Shown here: positions 55,020-64,000 of the stretch, piece after piece
How the letters are laid out: every line of letters begins with the position of its first letter
How positions within the stretch are numbered: the first letter of the stretch is position 1
Assembly (NCBI GenBank): GCA_023386815.1
Contig: JAEWIZ010000019.1
Coordinates: 248,001-312,000, forward strand
DNA from: Bacillota bacterium
Lineage (GTDB): Bacteria > Bacillota > Clostridia > Lachnospirales > Lachnospiraceae
Direction: 5' to 3'
Length of the DNA: 64,000 bases
Notes under the pieces: generated by a model
Told to the model about the DNA's origin: nothing
Database searches by the model: none
The model's input: only the letters and a program-made list of their open reading frames with translations
Position numbers and translations under genes: made by a program

Positions 55020-55156
55020 GAAATGGGTGCCTGTTATATCAAATGTGTATCAGTCAAGAGAAGATGTCTGCCATTACAAATGAGCATAGATTACTTATGT
55101 GATTGCGAAAGAGAAGAATGATTCATCAGGTGATTTCTATATTTCGGAGGGCGCAT

Positions 55157-56515
55157 ATGCAGCTTAAAGATAAGAAGGTAATGGTATATGGAGCAGCGAA
55201 AAGTGGCATATCTGCAACTAGATTGCTACAGAAGCTGGAGGCATCTGTCATATTATATGATGGCAATGTCTCTATGACTAAATTTGATTTTGTGAATCAA
55301 TTTGATACAGAGGATGGATTCACACTTGTAACTGGAAGCCTATCAGAGGATTTGATTCAGTCTATTGAACTATTAGTGATCAGTCCAGGAGTTCCTTGTG
55401 ATCATCCGGATATTATTCGAATTAAGGAAAAGAACATACCTGTTTGGGGTGAGATTGAACTTGCGTTTCGTTATACCAGGGGAAGAGTAATCGGTATTAC
55501 AGGAACAAATGGTAAAACTACCACTACGACCTTAGTTGGAAAACTGATGAAAAGTTATTTTCCTGAGGTTTTTGTAGTTGGAAATATTGGGGATGCTTAT
55601 ACTGATGTTGCACTTAGAACAACTGAGGAAACCGTTACAGTTATTGAGCTTAGCAGCTTTCAGTTAGAAACAATAAAGACGTTCAAGCCGGATGTAAGTA
55701 CGATATTAAACATCACACCAGATCATCTGGATCGGCATCATACTATGGAAGAATATATCGCCATGAAGGAACGGATTACGATGAATCAAACAACGAATGA
55801 GCTTTGCATTCTAAATTATGAAGATGAGATACTTCGTAATATGGCAGGTCGATTAAAGACCAGGGTATTATTTTTTAGCAGCAAAAGAGATCTTGAAACA
55901 GGTTTATATCTGGAGGAAGATGAAATTTATTATTCCAAATCCGGCGAAAAGCTATTAATTTGTGATGTGAATGGACTTCATGTCATTGGAAAACATAATT
56001 ATGAGAATGTTATGGCGGCAGTAGGTATCGCTTTACATATGGGTGTTCCTATGGAAGATATACGAAAGACCCTTTTTAACTTTAAAGGTGTGGAACACCG
56101 AATTGAGTATGTAGAAACGATTCACGGCGTGACTTATTATAATGATTCGAAAGGAACGAACCCGGATGCCTCTATCAAGGCAATCCAAGCTATGAGAAAC
56201 CCTACGGTACTCATTGCAGGGGGATATGATAAAAAGGTTTCCTTTGTGCCTTGGCTAGAAGCCTTTCAAGGAAAGATTAAATGCCTGATATTGATTGGAC
56301 AGACGAAAAACCAGATAGCGAAAGCTGCGAGGCGTCGGGGGTTCCATAATATTTTTCTGGCAGATACCTTGGAGGAGGCGGTAAGAATAAGTGCCAGTCA
56401 AGCAAAATACGGAGATAATGTTTTGTTATCACCGGCTTGTGCAAGCTGGGGAATGTTTGATAATTTTGAGCAGAGGGGAAATTTATTTAAGCAGTATGTT
56501 AGAAGCATGCTTTAG
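55157..56515 (+). CDS. murD: UDP-N-acetylmuramoylalanine-D-glutamate ligase
   Basis: A 452-residue Mur ligase adding D-Glu to UDP-MurNAc-L-Ala. GAAKSGISATRLL is the N-terminal UDP-binding fold, GITGTNGKTTTTTLVGK the ATP loop, NITPDHLDRH and NDSKGTNPDA the substrate blocks. ATG 55157 is chosen: GGAGGG lies 5-6 bases before it, and the upstream in-frame ATG lacks a site. Confidence 0.95.
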   Translation: MQLKDKKVMVYGAAKSGISATRLLQKLEASVILYDGNVSMTKFDFVNQFDTEDGFTLVTGSLSEDLIQSIELLVISPGVPCDHPDIIRIKEKNIPVWGEIELAFRYTRGRVIGITGTNGKTTTTTLVGKLMKSYFPEVFVVGNIGDAYTDVALRTTEETVTVIELSSFQLETIKTFKPDVSTILNITPDHLDRHHTMEEYIAMKERITMNQTTNELCILNYEDEILRNMAGRLKTRVLFFSSKRDLETGLYLEEDEIYYSKSGEKLLICDVNGLHVIGKHNYENVMAAVGIALHMGVPMEDIRKTLFNFKGVEHRIEYVETIHGVTYYNDSKGTNPDASIKAIQAMRNPTVLIAGGYDKKVSFVPWLEAFQGKIKCLILIGQTKNQIAKAARRRGFHNIFLADTLEEAVRISASQAKYGDNVLLSPACASWGMFDNFEQRGNLFKQYVRSML

Positions 56516-56546
56516 TTGAACATAAAAAACATATAGGAGTGAAACG

Positions 56547-57686
56547 ATGGGTAGAACAGTCAGAGACGCAAATAAAAAGATACATAGCTATTACGATTAT
56601 AGCTTATTATTTCTCATACTTTTTCTTGTATGCTTTGGCTTGGTCATGATATATAGCACCAGCTCCTATAATGCCCAAAGAATATATGGAAATCCAACAC
56701 ATTTCTTAGAGCGACAGGCTCTTTTTGCTGGACTGGGAATCCTGGTTATGCTATTTGTATCAAAGTTGGATTATCATCTGTTGACCATAAAACTGCCGAT
56801 TATTAAAATTCGGCCGGTAACTTTGTTATACATACTTTGTATTGGATTGCAAGTATTTGTATTGTTTTTCGGAGCAGAGGTTAACGGTTCCAAACGTTGG
56901 ATTGATATGGGACCCTTAGGAAGATTTCAGCCATCTGAGTTATCTAAGATTGCGATTATCGTATTCACGGCATACATCGTAAATGTAGCTCCCAAGAGAC
57001 TTGATAAATTTCGAGGTTTTTTAAGAGTATTGGTTTTTATTGCACCCTTAGTAGGATTAATTGCAATTGAAAACTTATCTACCGCTCTAATTGCCGGTGT
57101 GGTAATGGTTGCAATCTGTTTCGTGGCTAGTAGAAAAAAAGGCTATTTTATTGCTGCTGCTCTGGGATTTATTGGTGTGGGATCTCTATTTATTATGTTC
57201 GTTGGCTACCGTGCTCAACGTATCGAGGTGTGGTTGAATGTAGAAACACATGAAAAGGGTTATCAGATTTTACAAGGTCTATACGCTATCGCCTCAGGCG
57301 GTATCTTCGGTAAAGGTCTGGGAGAGAGCATGCAAAAGCTGGGCTTTATTCCGGAATCACATAATGATATGATATTTTCTGTCATCTGCGAAGAGCTCGG
57401 TTTATTCGGAGCCTTTGCGTTGATTTTATTGTTTATACTTTTGGTTTGGCGTATATTTATTATCGCCATTAATTCTACCGACTTATTAGGCGGCTTAATT
57501 GCTACCGGAGTCCTTGCACACATTGCCACTCAAGTTATGATTAATATTGCAGTAGTTACCAACTCTATTCCGTCAACGGGTATTCCTTTACCGTTTATTA
57601 GTTATGGAGGTAGTGCTGTTATGGTTATACTCTTTGAGATGGGAATTGTACTCAGTGTTTCAAACCAAATAAAAGGAGAGAAATAG
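56547..57686 (+). CDS. ftsW: FtsW/SpoVE-type SEDS peptidoglycan polymerase
   Basis: A 379-residue SEDS-family protein with about ten membrane helices. VMIYSTSSYNA in the first helices, GPLGRFQPSELSK (catalytic-loop region), GKGLGESMQKLGFIPESHND and NSIPSTGIPLPFISYGGS are family signatures. It polymerises lipid II with a class B PBP partner from the same cluster. Whether it serves vegetative division (FtsW) or sporulation (SpoVE) cannot be settled here. AGGAGTG precedes the ATG. Confidence 0.92.
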   Translation: MGRTVRDANKKIHSYYDYSLLFLILFLVCFGLVMIYSTSSYNAQRIYGNPTHFLERQALFAGLGILVMLFVSKLDYHLLTIKLPIIKIRPVTLLYILCIGLQVFVLFFGAEVNGSKRWIDMGPLGRFQPSELSKIAIIVFTAYIVNVAPKRLDKFRGFLRVLVFIAPLVGLIAIENLSTALIAGVVMVAICFVASRKKGYFIAAALGFIGVGSLFIMFVGYRAQRIEVWLNVETHEKGYQILQGLYAIASGGIFGKGLGESMQKLGFIPESHNDMIFSVICEELGLFGAFALILLFILLVWRIFIIAINSTDLLGGLIATGVLAHIATQVMINIAVVTNSIPSTGIPLPFISYGGSAVMVILFEMGIVLSVSNQIKGEK

Positions 57687-57752
57687 GCCATTCACCCGGA
57701 CATGCAAGATATCATATAGTGTATTATATTTCCTTCAAGTCTGAGGTGTAGT

Positions 57753-59036
57753 ATGTCGAGTATTGAGATAATCGGCGGGAAGCAGCTGAAAGGTGAACTT
57801 AAGATTCAGGGTTCAAAGAATGCAGCATTACCTGTAATTGCTGCTACTATTTTGAATAAAGGTATCTCGAAACTAAAGAATTGTCCTAGGATTCTGGACG
57901 TATTCCATATGGTTAAAATTCTGGAAGAGCTAGGCTGTATCACCAGTTGGGATGAAAATACCCTTATAGTAGATAGTAGTAAAGCTGATAATACTCATGT
58001 TTCGGAAGATTCTGTGAGAAAGATGAGAAGCTCTATTCTTTTTTTGGGTGCTATTCTAGGGCGTTTTCATGATGTTACCATAGCGTACCCCGGTGGCTGC
58101 TCTATTGGGAAAAGACCAATTGATTATCATCTGAATGCAATTAAAAAGATGAATGTTACAGAAGAGTTTTTGCAGGAAGATGGCAGTATGATTCATTGTT
58201 ACTCAGATAGGATTATCGGCACAGACATTTTTTTGGAATTCCCCAGCGTCGGAGCAACTCAGAATATTATTTTGACAGCCGTATTAGCAACCGGGATAAC
58301 TCGAATTTATAATGCCGCAAGAGAACCAGAGATTACGGAAGTTTGTAACTACTTAATTGGAGCGGGTGCAAGGATTCGCGGGCTAGGTTCCGCTTATCTC
58401 GAGATTGAAGGGGTAAAACAGCTACAGGATATTGAATTTAGTCTTTCAACCGATAGGATTGTTGCAGGAACATATATGGCAGCGGTTGCGGCAGTGAGAG
58501 GGGATGTACTATTTTCGCATACACCAATCAGACATTTAGATGCCACACTTCATGTCCTGAATAAGATAGGCAGTAAGATTGAGGTGAATGGCGATAGTGT
58601 TCGGATTAGGAATTTTGGGAGACCATTACCGCTTGGTGAACTGAAAACCAAACCTTATCCGGGTTTTCCGACGGATATGCAATCGCAGTTGATGACGGTG
58701 CTGACTTTGGCGGATGGGAAAAGTACAATCCTGGAAGAGATCTTCGAATCACGATACCAGAATATTGAAGATCTAACGAGGATGGGAGCCCAGATAAAGT
58801 TATCGGATTCACATGCTGCAGAAATTTACGGTGTCACGCATTTACATGGAGCAGTCGTGAATGCTCATGATTTAAGAGGCGGAGCAGCGTTAGTTATCGC
58901 TGGCCTAGCGGCTGAGGGAACGACGATTGTTCGTGATGCTACTTACATTGAGAGAGGCTATGAAGATATTTGCCGTGACTTTTTAGTTATGGGTGCAAAT
59001 ATAAAGTACTGTAGCGAAAACAAGACGGACAGTTAG
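57753..59036 (+). CDS. murA: UDP-N-acetylglucosamine 1-carboxyvinyltransferase
   Basis: A 427-residue enolpyruvyl transferase, first committed step of peptidoglycan synthesis. QGSKNAALPVIAATIL is the UDP-GlcNAc-binding start, PGGCSIGKRPIDYH holds the catalytic Cys116 targeted by fosfomycin, and GFPTDMQSQLMT and DLRGGAALV are later blocks. GAGGTG precedes the ATG. It occupies the place where murG lies in many dcw clusters. Confidence 0.95.
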   Translation: MSSIEIIGGKQLKGELKIQGSKNAALPVIAATILNKGISKLKNCPRILDVFHMVKILEELGCITSWDENTLIVDSSKADNTHVSEDSVRKMRSSILFLGAILGRFHDVTIAYPGGCSIGKRPIDYHLNAIKKMNVTEEFLQEDGSMIHCYSDRIIGTDIFLEFPSVGATQNIILTAVLATGITRIYNAAREPEITEVCNYLIGAGARIRGLGSAYLEIEGVKQLQDIEFSLSTDRIVAGTYMAAVAAVRGDVLFSHTPIRHLDATLHVLNKIGSKIEVNGDSVRIRNFGRPLPLGELKTKPYPGFPTDMQSQLMTVLTLADGKSTILEEIFESRYQNIEDLTRMGAQIKLSDSHAAEIYGVTHLHGAVVNAHDLRGGAALVIAGLAAEGTTIVRDATYIERGYEDICRDFLVMGANIKYCSENKTDS

Positions 59037-59111
59037 GACGTAATAAATTTACGTAGCGGATGGATTGTACTTGGGGTTTAACACATTTCGGAAGTTTGTT
59101 TGGAGGAAACA

Positions 59112-59975
59112 GTGAATAGGAATATGCAAAGGAATTCAAATAGCGTAGGTTTAAGAATTGGTAAAAAACTATTAATTCTTCTGATGATGGTCGGAATTCC
59201 AGCATTCATTTTATTAACTTCTTTTAATATTGAAACAGTAGAAGTGATTGGAGCAAAAGAGTACACAAGTGAACAGATTAAGGAGCAGGTAATCAAATCA
59301 CCACAGGAGCATAACACCTTATATCTATATCTTAAATATAAGTTTTTTTCTGCACCGGAATTACCTTTTGTTGAGAAAATGAATGTTGAAATGAACGGTA
59401 ATCATGCTGTTACGATTTATGTTTATGAGAAAATGGTTGCCGGGTGTGTAGAGTTCATGGGAGAATACCTATATTTTGATAAGGATGGAATTGTAGTAGA
59501 AAGCTCATCAAAAAAGCTTGATAGGATTCCAGAAATAAAAGGACTTAAGTTTAGTGAGATTATTTTGAATGAAAAACTCAAGGTACAAAACGCGAGCCTG
59601 GAAGTGCAGGATATGAATGCGGAGCAGGATCCTAAATTAACCGAAAAGCAAAAACTTAAGCTGCTGCAAGAAAAGGAGCAGGAAATAAAGATTCGTAATA
59701 ATAAGTTGTTTGATACCATTATTAATCTGATGCAACTCATAGATAAATACGAGCTGGATATTGATACCATCAGTTTTAACACGGGTGATGAGGTAACAAT
59801 TGATAGTGATGGGATAAGGTTTTTGCTCGGGAAAAAAAGCACATATGATGAAGAGTTTTCAGAAATAAAGAGCATCATGGAAAAAGCAAATGGAATGAAT
59901 ATTACAATTGACATGAGAAAATATGTAAAAGGAATGGAAAATATTATAGCAAAACCAAAAAAAGCGACAGAATAG
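59112..59975 (+). CDS. divIB: Cell division protein DivIB/FtsQ
   Basis: A 287-residue single-pass protein: short basic N terminus, membrane helix (about 17-37), a POTRA domain (FNIETVEVIGAKEYTSEQIK, about 40-108) and the FtsQ beta domain. A charged coiled-coil insertion (about 155-195, rich in Lys, Glu and Gln) splits the beta domain and is longer than in classical DivIB. GTG 59112 is chosen with GGAGG 5 bases before it. It bridges FtsL/DivIC to the septal synthase. Confidence 0.88.
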   Translation: MNRNMQRNSNSVGLRIGKKLLILLMMVGIPAFILLTSFNIETVEVIGAKEYTSEQIKEQVIKSPQEHNTLYLYLKYKFFSAPELPFVEKMNVEMNGNHAVTIYVYEKMVAGCVEFMGEYLYFDKDGIVVESSSKKLDRIPEIKGLKFSEIILNEKLKVQNASLEVQDMNAEQDPKLTEKQKLKLLQEKEQEIKIRNNKLFDTIINLMQLIDKYELDIDTISFNTGDEVTIDSDGIRFLLGKKSTYDEEFSEIKSIMEKANGMNITIDMRKYVKGMENIIAKPKKATE

Positions 59976-60019
59976 GCAAAAAAGCCACAAATAAATATCT
60001 TATTTTTTGAAAATTATGC

Positions 60020-60048
60020 TTGATTATTTGGGAATTTAAAGATATCAT
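60020..60048 (+). promoter_or_regulatory. Candidate ftsZ promoter
   Basis: TTGATT, a 17-base spacer and TATCAT, about 180 bp before ftsZ. Downstream, CAAGTAA (60160) and TTACTTG (60181) can pair. Confidence 0.5.
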
Positions 60049-60228
60049 ATAAGATAGGATTATGCTATACCACACTTAGTATATGGAGTGAATTTTATCC
60101 CATTATGATGTGGTTTTGGAAGAAAACTGGAGCATTTTGAAGGGGATTGTGAACTCGCGCAAGTAATTTGAGAGGACAAGTTACTTGAGAGATTTTGAAA
60201 GAGAATACGTTAAAAGGAGGAATAGACC

Positions 60229-61479
60229 TTGCTTGAGATAAGAACAAATGAGGCGGACACTACAGCTAAAATACTTGTAATTGGGGTAGGAGGAGCAGGA
60301 AATAACGCCGTTAATCGAATGATAGAAGAGAATATTCTTGGTGTTGAATTTGTCTGTGTTAATACGGATAAACAGCACTTGAAAAATTGTAAAGCACCGC
60401 TGTGCATTCAAATCGGAGAGAAGCTTACAAAAGGTCTTGGTGCCGGAGCTCAACCAGAAATTGGACAGAAAGCAGCTGAAGAAAGCAAAGAACAGTTATC
60501 TGAGATTATCAAAGGTGCTGATATGGTTTTTGTTACCTGTGGTATGGGTGGCGGAACTGGTACCGGTGCAGCTCCTGTTGTTGCACAGATTGCAAAGGAC
60601 ATGGGAATTCTTACCGTTGGTATTGTAACTAAGCCTTTTCGATTTGAAGCTAAAACACGTATGACAAATGCTGTCAATGGTATTGACCGTTTAAAAGAGA
60701 ATGTAGACACTTTGATTGTGATTCCTAATGATAAATTACTTGAGATTGTTGATCGTAGAACTACTATGCCGGATGCTCTGCGTAAGGCGGACGAAGTATT
60801 ACAGCAAGGGGTACAAGGTATTACTGATTTAATTAATGTACCTGGTCTGATTAATCTTGATTTTGCGGATGTTCAGACAGTTATGAAGGACAAGGGTGTT
60901 GCGCATATCGGTATCGGTATGGGTATCGGCGATGATAAGTGCATTGATGCTGTAAAGCAGGCAATCACAAGTCCTCTGCTTGAAACAACAATCCAGGGTG
61001 CATCCCATGTTATCATAAACATATCAGGTGACATCAGCTTGATTGAGGCAAACGAAGCAGCAACCTTAGTTCAAGAACTTGCAGGTGATTCTGCAAATAT
61101 TATCTTTGGTGCTATGTTTGATGATGTTAATCCGGACACAGCCACCATCACTGTTATTGCAACTGGATTGGACGCTAGAACGAAGGATATGGTTAAAACA
61201 CCGGATTTCTTAAGACAACCTCATAACACAGGCTCTTTTGGTAATACCATGAGCAGACCAGCAGCAAAGCCAGAGTTTAATATGAGCAGACCTTCCTATA
61301 CGACAGGGACAACCTATAATTCCACTCCCCAGACATCGTCACAGCCGACCTCATCCTTGTATCATACTGATCCAAACAGAAGGCCAATTAGTCAACCTGC
61401 GAAAGCACCAATCAATACAAACACGGATCCTAGTGGAATTAAGATTCCGGAGTTCTTGCAGAAAAACCGTCATAAATAA
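60229..61479 (+). CDS. ftsZ: Cell division protein FtsZ
   Basis: A 416-residue tubulin-like GTPase that forms the division ring. VIGVGGAGNNAVNRM near the start, the tubulin signature GGGTGTGAAPV (about 107-117), NLDFADVQTVM (T7 loop) and the C-terminal peptide KIPEFLQKNRHK, which binds partner proteins. A Ser/Thr/Pro/Asn-rich linker spans about 330-400. The start is TTG with AAAAGGAGGAAT upstream. No ftsA gene precedes it. Confidence 0.97.
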   Translation: MLEIRTNEADTTAKILVIGVGGAGNNAVNRMIEENILGVEFVCVNTDKQHLKNCKAPLCIQIGEKLTKGLGAGAQPEIGQKAAEESKEQLSEIIKGADMVFVTCGMGGGTGTGAAPVVAQIAKDMGILTVGIVTKPFRFEAKTRMTNAVNGIDRLKENVDTLIVIPNDKLLEIVDRRTTMPDALRKADEVLQQGVQGITDLINVPGLINLDFADVQTVMKDKGVAHIGIGMGIGDDKCIDAVKQAITSPLLETTIQGASHVIINISGDISLIEANEAATLVQELAGDSANIIFGAMFDDVNPDTATITVIATGLDARTKDMVKTPDFLRQPHNTGSFGNTMSRPAAKPEFNMSRPSYTTGTTYNSTPQTSSQPTSSLYHTDPNRRPISQPAKAPINTNTDPSGIKIPEFLQKNRHK

Positions 61480-61500
61480 CAATACATAAACCAAATTCAG

Positions 61501-61542
61501 CTGTCAGATTATTACGATAATAATAGTCTGGCAGTTTTTTTT
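61501..61542 (+). terminator. Terminator of ftsZ
   Basis: CTGTCAGATTATT pairs with AATAATAGTCTGGCAG with two bulges, followed by eight T. Confidence 0.85.
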
Positions 61543-61614
61543 GCGCGAAAAATGCAAATTTTAATCTTTGCTGTTGGAAATAGTAAATGAAAACAATGAT
61601 TCTATTTCCAGAAA

Positions 61615-61647
61615 ATGACATATATTGAATTCGAAACAAGTTATAAT
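61615..61647 (+). promoter_or_regulatory. Candidate Spo0A-controlled spoIIG promoter
   Basis: ATGACA and a perfect TATAAT are separated by 21 bases, an over-long spacer known from B. subtilis spoIIG/spoIIE promoters that need Spo0A. TTCGAAA in the spacer matches the reversed 0A box TTCGACA at 6 of 7. A 9-bp inverted repeat (TGGAAATAG/CTATTTCCA) lies just upstream, at 61575-61611. Confidence 0.5.
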
Positions 61648-61760
61648 CGAACTATCATCGTGGAACCCCAGGTAAAGTATAGAAGGAATAATCATTTCTG
61701 GGAGCTGAAAATGATGTACAAATACTTAGGATAAATCATTCTATGCGATGGAGGTGAATT

Positions 61761-62699
61761 TTGTATTTTGAAGTATATCCGGATATTATTTTTATTCTAA
61801 ATTTTATCTTGGATTTCATATTACTATTTCTATTAAAGAAGATCAACAGAAAAGAAAGCACCTTGATGAGACGTACAGCTGCCGCAATTATTGGAGCTGG
61901 AGCAGCGGCACTTATAAGCCTTTATCCATGGATGAATGTCATTTTAAGAGTGGTTATCATGAATGTTGTGACTGCGATATTCATGATAATAATTTCGTTC
62001 GGGAAAATGGGAAAAGGTGACCTGGTAAAACAGGTTATAACATTATTTTTCATTACATATGCAATTGGTGGATTTATTAATACGGTTTATTATAATACGA
62101 ATCTTAAAATTCGGTTGATAAGATATGGAGAATTCTTTCTATACAGTGAAATTTCCTGGCAATTTATTGCAGCGATTTTTCTGATCGTATTTTTGCTAAT
62201 GCTGATGATTATTTGGTTCTATCGATGCTATATGGGAAGCAAAATGGAATTATATGATGTTGAACTGTTTTTTCTTAATAATCATATCAAAACAAAGGGA
62301 TTATTAGACACAGGGAATGGATTGCTTGATCCGATGACCGGTAAGGCAGTTATTATTGTTGAAACTTCATTAATAGAATCTATGCTTCCAGATTCAATGA
62401 GAACACGATTCCATCGAACAAAGGCAATATTAGAGGGAAATCGTACGGGAACAGTTGCAGAAGATGATGGAGAGGAAGAGTTTCTTCCATTAAAAATAAT
62501 TCCTTTTAGATCCATAGGAGCAAAAAAGGGAATGATGGTTGGATTGGTGCTGGATAAACTGGTGATTTATGAGGGATCGAAATCCAGTTGTATCAATAGG
62601 GTCATTGCTGCAGTTTGTGATAATCAGCTATCTCCACAGAAAGAGTATCATGTGATTTTGCATAAGGAATTCATCGATACAAAAGCAAACCGTTTCTGA
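61761..62699 (+). CDS. spoIIGA: Sigma-E processing peptidase SpoIIGA
   Basis: A 312-residue membrane aspartic protease: five hydrophobic helices in the first 160 residues and a cytosolic retropepsin-like domain with the catalytic Asp183 in LLDTGNGLLDP. It removes the pro-sequence of sigma-E after a forespore signal. The start is TTG with GGAGGTGA at 61751-61757. Operon with sigE, 50 bp downstream. Confidence 0.93.
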   Translation: MYFEVYPDIIFILNFILDFILLFLLKKINRKESTLMRRTAAAIIGAGAAALISLYPWMNVILRVVIMNVVTAIFMIIISFGKMGKGDLVKQVITLFFITYAIGGFINTVYYNTNLKIRLIRYGEFFLYSEISWQFIAAIFLIVFLLMLMIIWFYRCYMGSKMELYDVELFFLNNHIKTKGLLDTGNGLLDPMTGKAVIIVETSLIESMLPDSMRTRFHRTKAILEGNRTGTVAEDDGEEEFLPLKIIPFRSIGAKKGMMVGLVLDKLVIYEGSKSSCINRVIAAVCDNQLSPQKEYHVILHKEFIDTKANRF

Positions 62700-62747
62700 A
62701 GTTGATAACAGATAAAATGTATGTGCATAATAATAGGAGGTTTATCA

Positions 62748-63488
62748 ATGTTACTAAAATTATCAATACCAAACAAGCTGCAATTTCGGATGATACCGAA
62801 TATTAGAACGTTCTTTTTCGGTCAAAGGGGGGAAATCCATTACATCGGTGGTGCAGAGATATTACCTCCTCCGCTGGATCCGGTCAGGGAGGCAGAAGTG
62901 ATCGAGAAGCTCGGGACAGCCGAGGATGGTGAAATGAAGTCTATCCTGGTAGAACATAACTTAAGGCTTGTTGTTTACATAGCAAAGAAATTTGATAATA
63001 CAGGTGTAGGTGTAGAAGACCTGATTTCAATCGGTACGATAGGGTTAATAAAAGCTATTAATACCTTTAATCCGGATAAAAACATTAAGTTGGCAACCTA
63101 TGCTTCCAGATGCATCGAAAATGAAATTTTGATGTATCTTCGCAGAAATAATAAGACGAAGCTGGAAGTATCCATTGATGAGCCGCTCAATGTTGATTGG
63201 GATGGAAATGAACTACTCCTTTCCGATATTCTGGGGACGGAAGAAGATGTTATTTATCATAATATCGAAGAAGAAGTAGACCGGAAATTACTTCGTAAGG
63301 CTCTAACAAAATTATCAGAGCGTGAAAGAGTTATCGTGGATCTTCGATTTGGTTTAAACACAGATGACGGACTGGAACGAACCCAGAAAGAGGTTGCAGA
63401 TTTACTTGGTATTTCCCAATCCTACATATCAAGATTAGAGAAAAAAATTATCAAACGGTTGAAAAAGGAAATGGTACGTTTTGAATAA
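62748..63488 (+). CDS. sigE: RNA polymerase sporulation sigma factor SigE
   Basis: A 246-residue sigma-70-type factor for mother-cell transcription. The N-terminal pro-sequence (about 1-34, ending near HYIGGAEILPPPL, the SpoIIGA cleavage zone) is present. Region 2 (NLRLVVYIAKKFDNTGVGVE, DLISIGTIGLIKAINTFNP) and region 4 (ERVIVDLRFGLN, SQSYISRLEKKI) follow. ATG 62748 has AGGAGG 6-7 bases upstream, so the in-frame ATG at 62721 is rejected. Confidence 0.96.
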   Translation: MLLKLSIPNKLQFRMIPNIRTFFFGQRGEIHYIGGAEILPPPLDPVREAEVIEKLGTAEDGEMKSILVEHNLRLVVYIAKKFDNTGVGVEDLISIGTIGLIKAINTFNPDKNIKLATYASRCIENEILMYLRRNNKTKLEVSIDEPLNVDWDGNELLLSDILGTEEDVIYHNIEEEVDRKLLRKALTKLSERERVIVDLRFGLNTDDGLERTQKEVADLLGISQSYISRLEKKIIKRLKKEMVRFE

Positions 63489-63590
63489 TATCTTTTAAAT
63501 GGAAATTATTTCTTTTCTTTTTACAGTATAAATTAGAGCCAAAAAGTGAATCATTTATTAATGAAAATGATGTGATTCGGAGGTTTCGGT

Positions 63591-64000
63591 ATGGCTCTTT
63601 ATAAGGTTGAGATTTGTGGCGTAAATACATCTAAGCTGCCATTGTTAAAAAACAGTGAAAAGGAAGAATTATTTAAAAAGATTCTGGGCGGGGACAAAGA
63701 AGCAAGAGAACTTTATATTAAGGGGAATCTCAGGTTGGTTCTGTCCATTATTCAGAGATTTTCAGGAAGTAATGAGAATGTGGATGATTTATTTCAGATT
63801 GGCTGCATCGGTTTGATGAAGGCAATTGATAATTTTGATATAACGCAAAACGTAAAGTTTTCAACCTATGCAGTACCGATGATAATCGGTGAAATAAGAA
63901 GATATTTAAGAGACAATAACTCCATTCGCGTTAGCAGATCCTTAAGGGATACTGCATACAAGGCTATCTATGCGAAGGAAGCGCTAATAAAGAAAAACGA
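63591..64000 (+). CDS. sigG: RNA polymerase sporulation sigma factor SigG, N-terminal part
   Basis: The first 136 codons of the forespore sigma factor, cut by the right edge. It begins MALYKVEICGVNTSKLPLL, very close to the known SigG start, then GNLRLVLSIIQRF and DLFQIGCIGLMKAIDNFD of region 2. CGGAGG lies 7-8 bases before the ATG. A GTATA at 63526 with a poor GTGAATCAT 15 bases on could be a sigma-F promoter, but the -10 fit is weak. Confidence 0.95.
   Translation, partial: MALYKVEICGVNTSKLPLLKNSEKEELFKKILGGDKEARELYIKGNLRLVLSIIQRFSGSNENVDDLFQIGCIGLMKAIDNFDITQNVKFSTYAVPMIIGEIRRYLRDNNSIRVSRSLRDTAYKAIYAKEALIKKN

Noticed and set aside
59423..59914. Antisense open frame of 163 codons inside divIB
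   Set aside because: Ser/Phe/Ile-rich product mirrors the Lys/Glu-rich sense coil; no ribosome site and the sense gene is well supported.
63526..63554. Sigma-F-type promoter for sigG
   Set aside because: GTATA fits the -35 but the -10 candidate GTGAATCAT matches poorly; mentioned only with the gene.

Overview
The window looks like a chromosomal stretch of an anaerobic, spore-forming, low-GC Gram-positive bacterium of the class Clostridia, probably a Lachnospiraceae relative. That placement is inferred from the AT-rich composition, strong AGGAGG-type ribosome sites, the sporulation genes spoIIGA-sigE-sigG directly behind ftsZ, a spoVD gene in the division cluster, and house-keeping gene order. 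No rRNA, tRNA, prophage or CRISPR array was seen. About 57 protein genes are supported, and two are cut by the window edges (a sugar ABC permease on the left, sigG on the right).

Layout. 1-12.6 kb is a mixed region of small transcription units: the end of a sugar transporter, a lipoprotein, two HAD phosphatases, acetyltransferases, MntP (with a Mn2+ riboswitch in its leader), an AEC carrier, a DegV protein, an rRNA/tRNA methylase, an MFS carrier, a phosphodiesterase and an alpha/beta hydrolase. 12.7-19.1 kb is an arginine island: argG on the minus strand, then maf, then a GNAT-argJ-argB-argD operon. argG and the GNAT operon have matching promoters with ArgR-like boxes over the -10, and argJ and argD share a near-identical leader hairpin. 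19.2-26.2 kb carries a small drug/metabolite carrier, comEA, an OmpR/HisK two-component system with a GerMN lipoprotein, and comEC. A RAYT-type (REP-associated tyrosine) transposase, bracketed by its own REP-like repeats, follows at 26.2-27.2 kb and supplies the last codons of comEC. A large secreted beta-helix protein comes next.

30-47 kb is a conserved clostridial house-keeping run: murE, priA, def, fmt, a YugP-like protease, rsmB, rlmN, a PP2C phosphatase with a PASTA Ser/Thr kinase, rsgA, rpe, thiamine pyrophosphokinase, ychF and lgt. It links cell-wall synthesis, protein maturation, ribosome modification and phospho-signalling. 47.2-61.5 kb is the division and cell wall (dcw) cluster: mraZ, rsmH, ftsL, two class B PBPs, mraY, murD, ftsW/spoVE, murA, divIB/ftsQ, ftsZ. 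Its promoter is followed at once by MraZ-type direct repeats. The cluster then runs into the forespore/mother-cell sigma factor genes.

The most unusual non-coding structures are a roughly 140-bp element with 25-bp perfect inverted arms between mraZ and rsmH followed by three Shine-Dalgarno-bearing hairpins, a pair of 33-bp hairpin direct repeats between spoVD and mraY, the duplicated argJ/argD leader, and the REP arrays around the RAYT gene. All functional calls come from reading the sequence; no database search was run.
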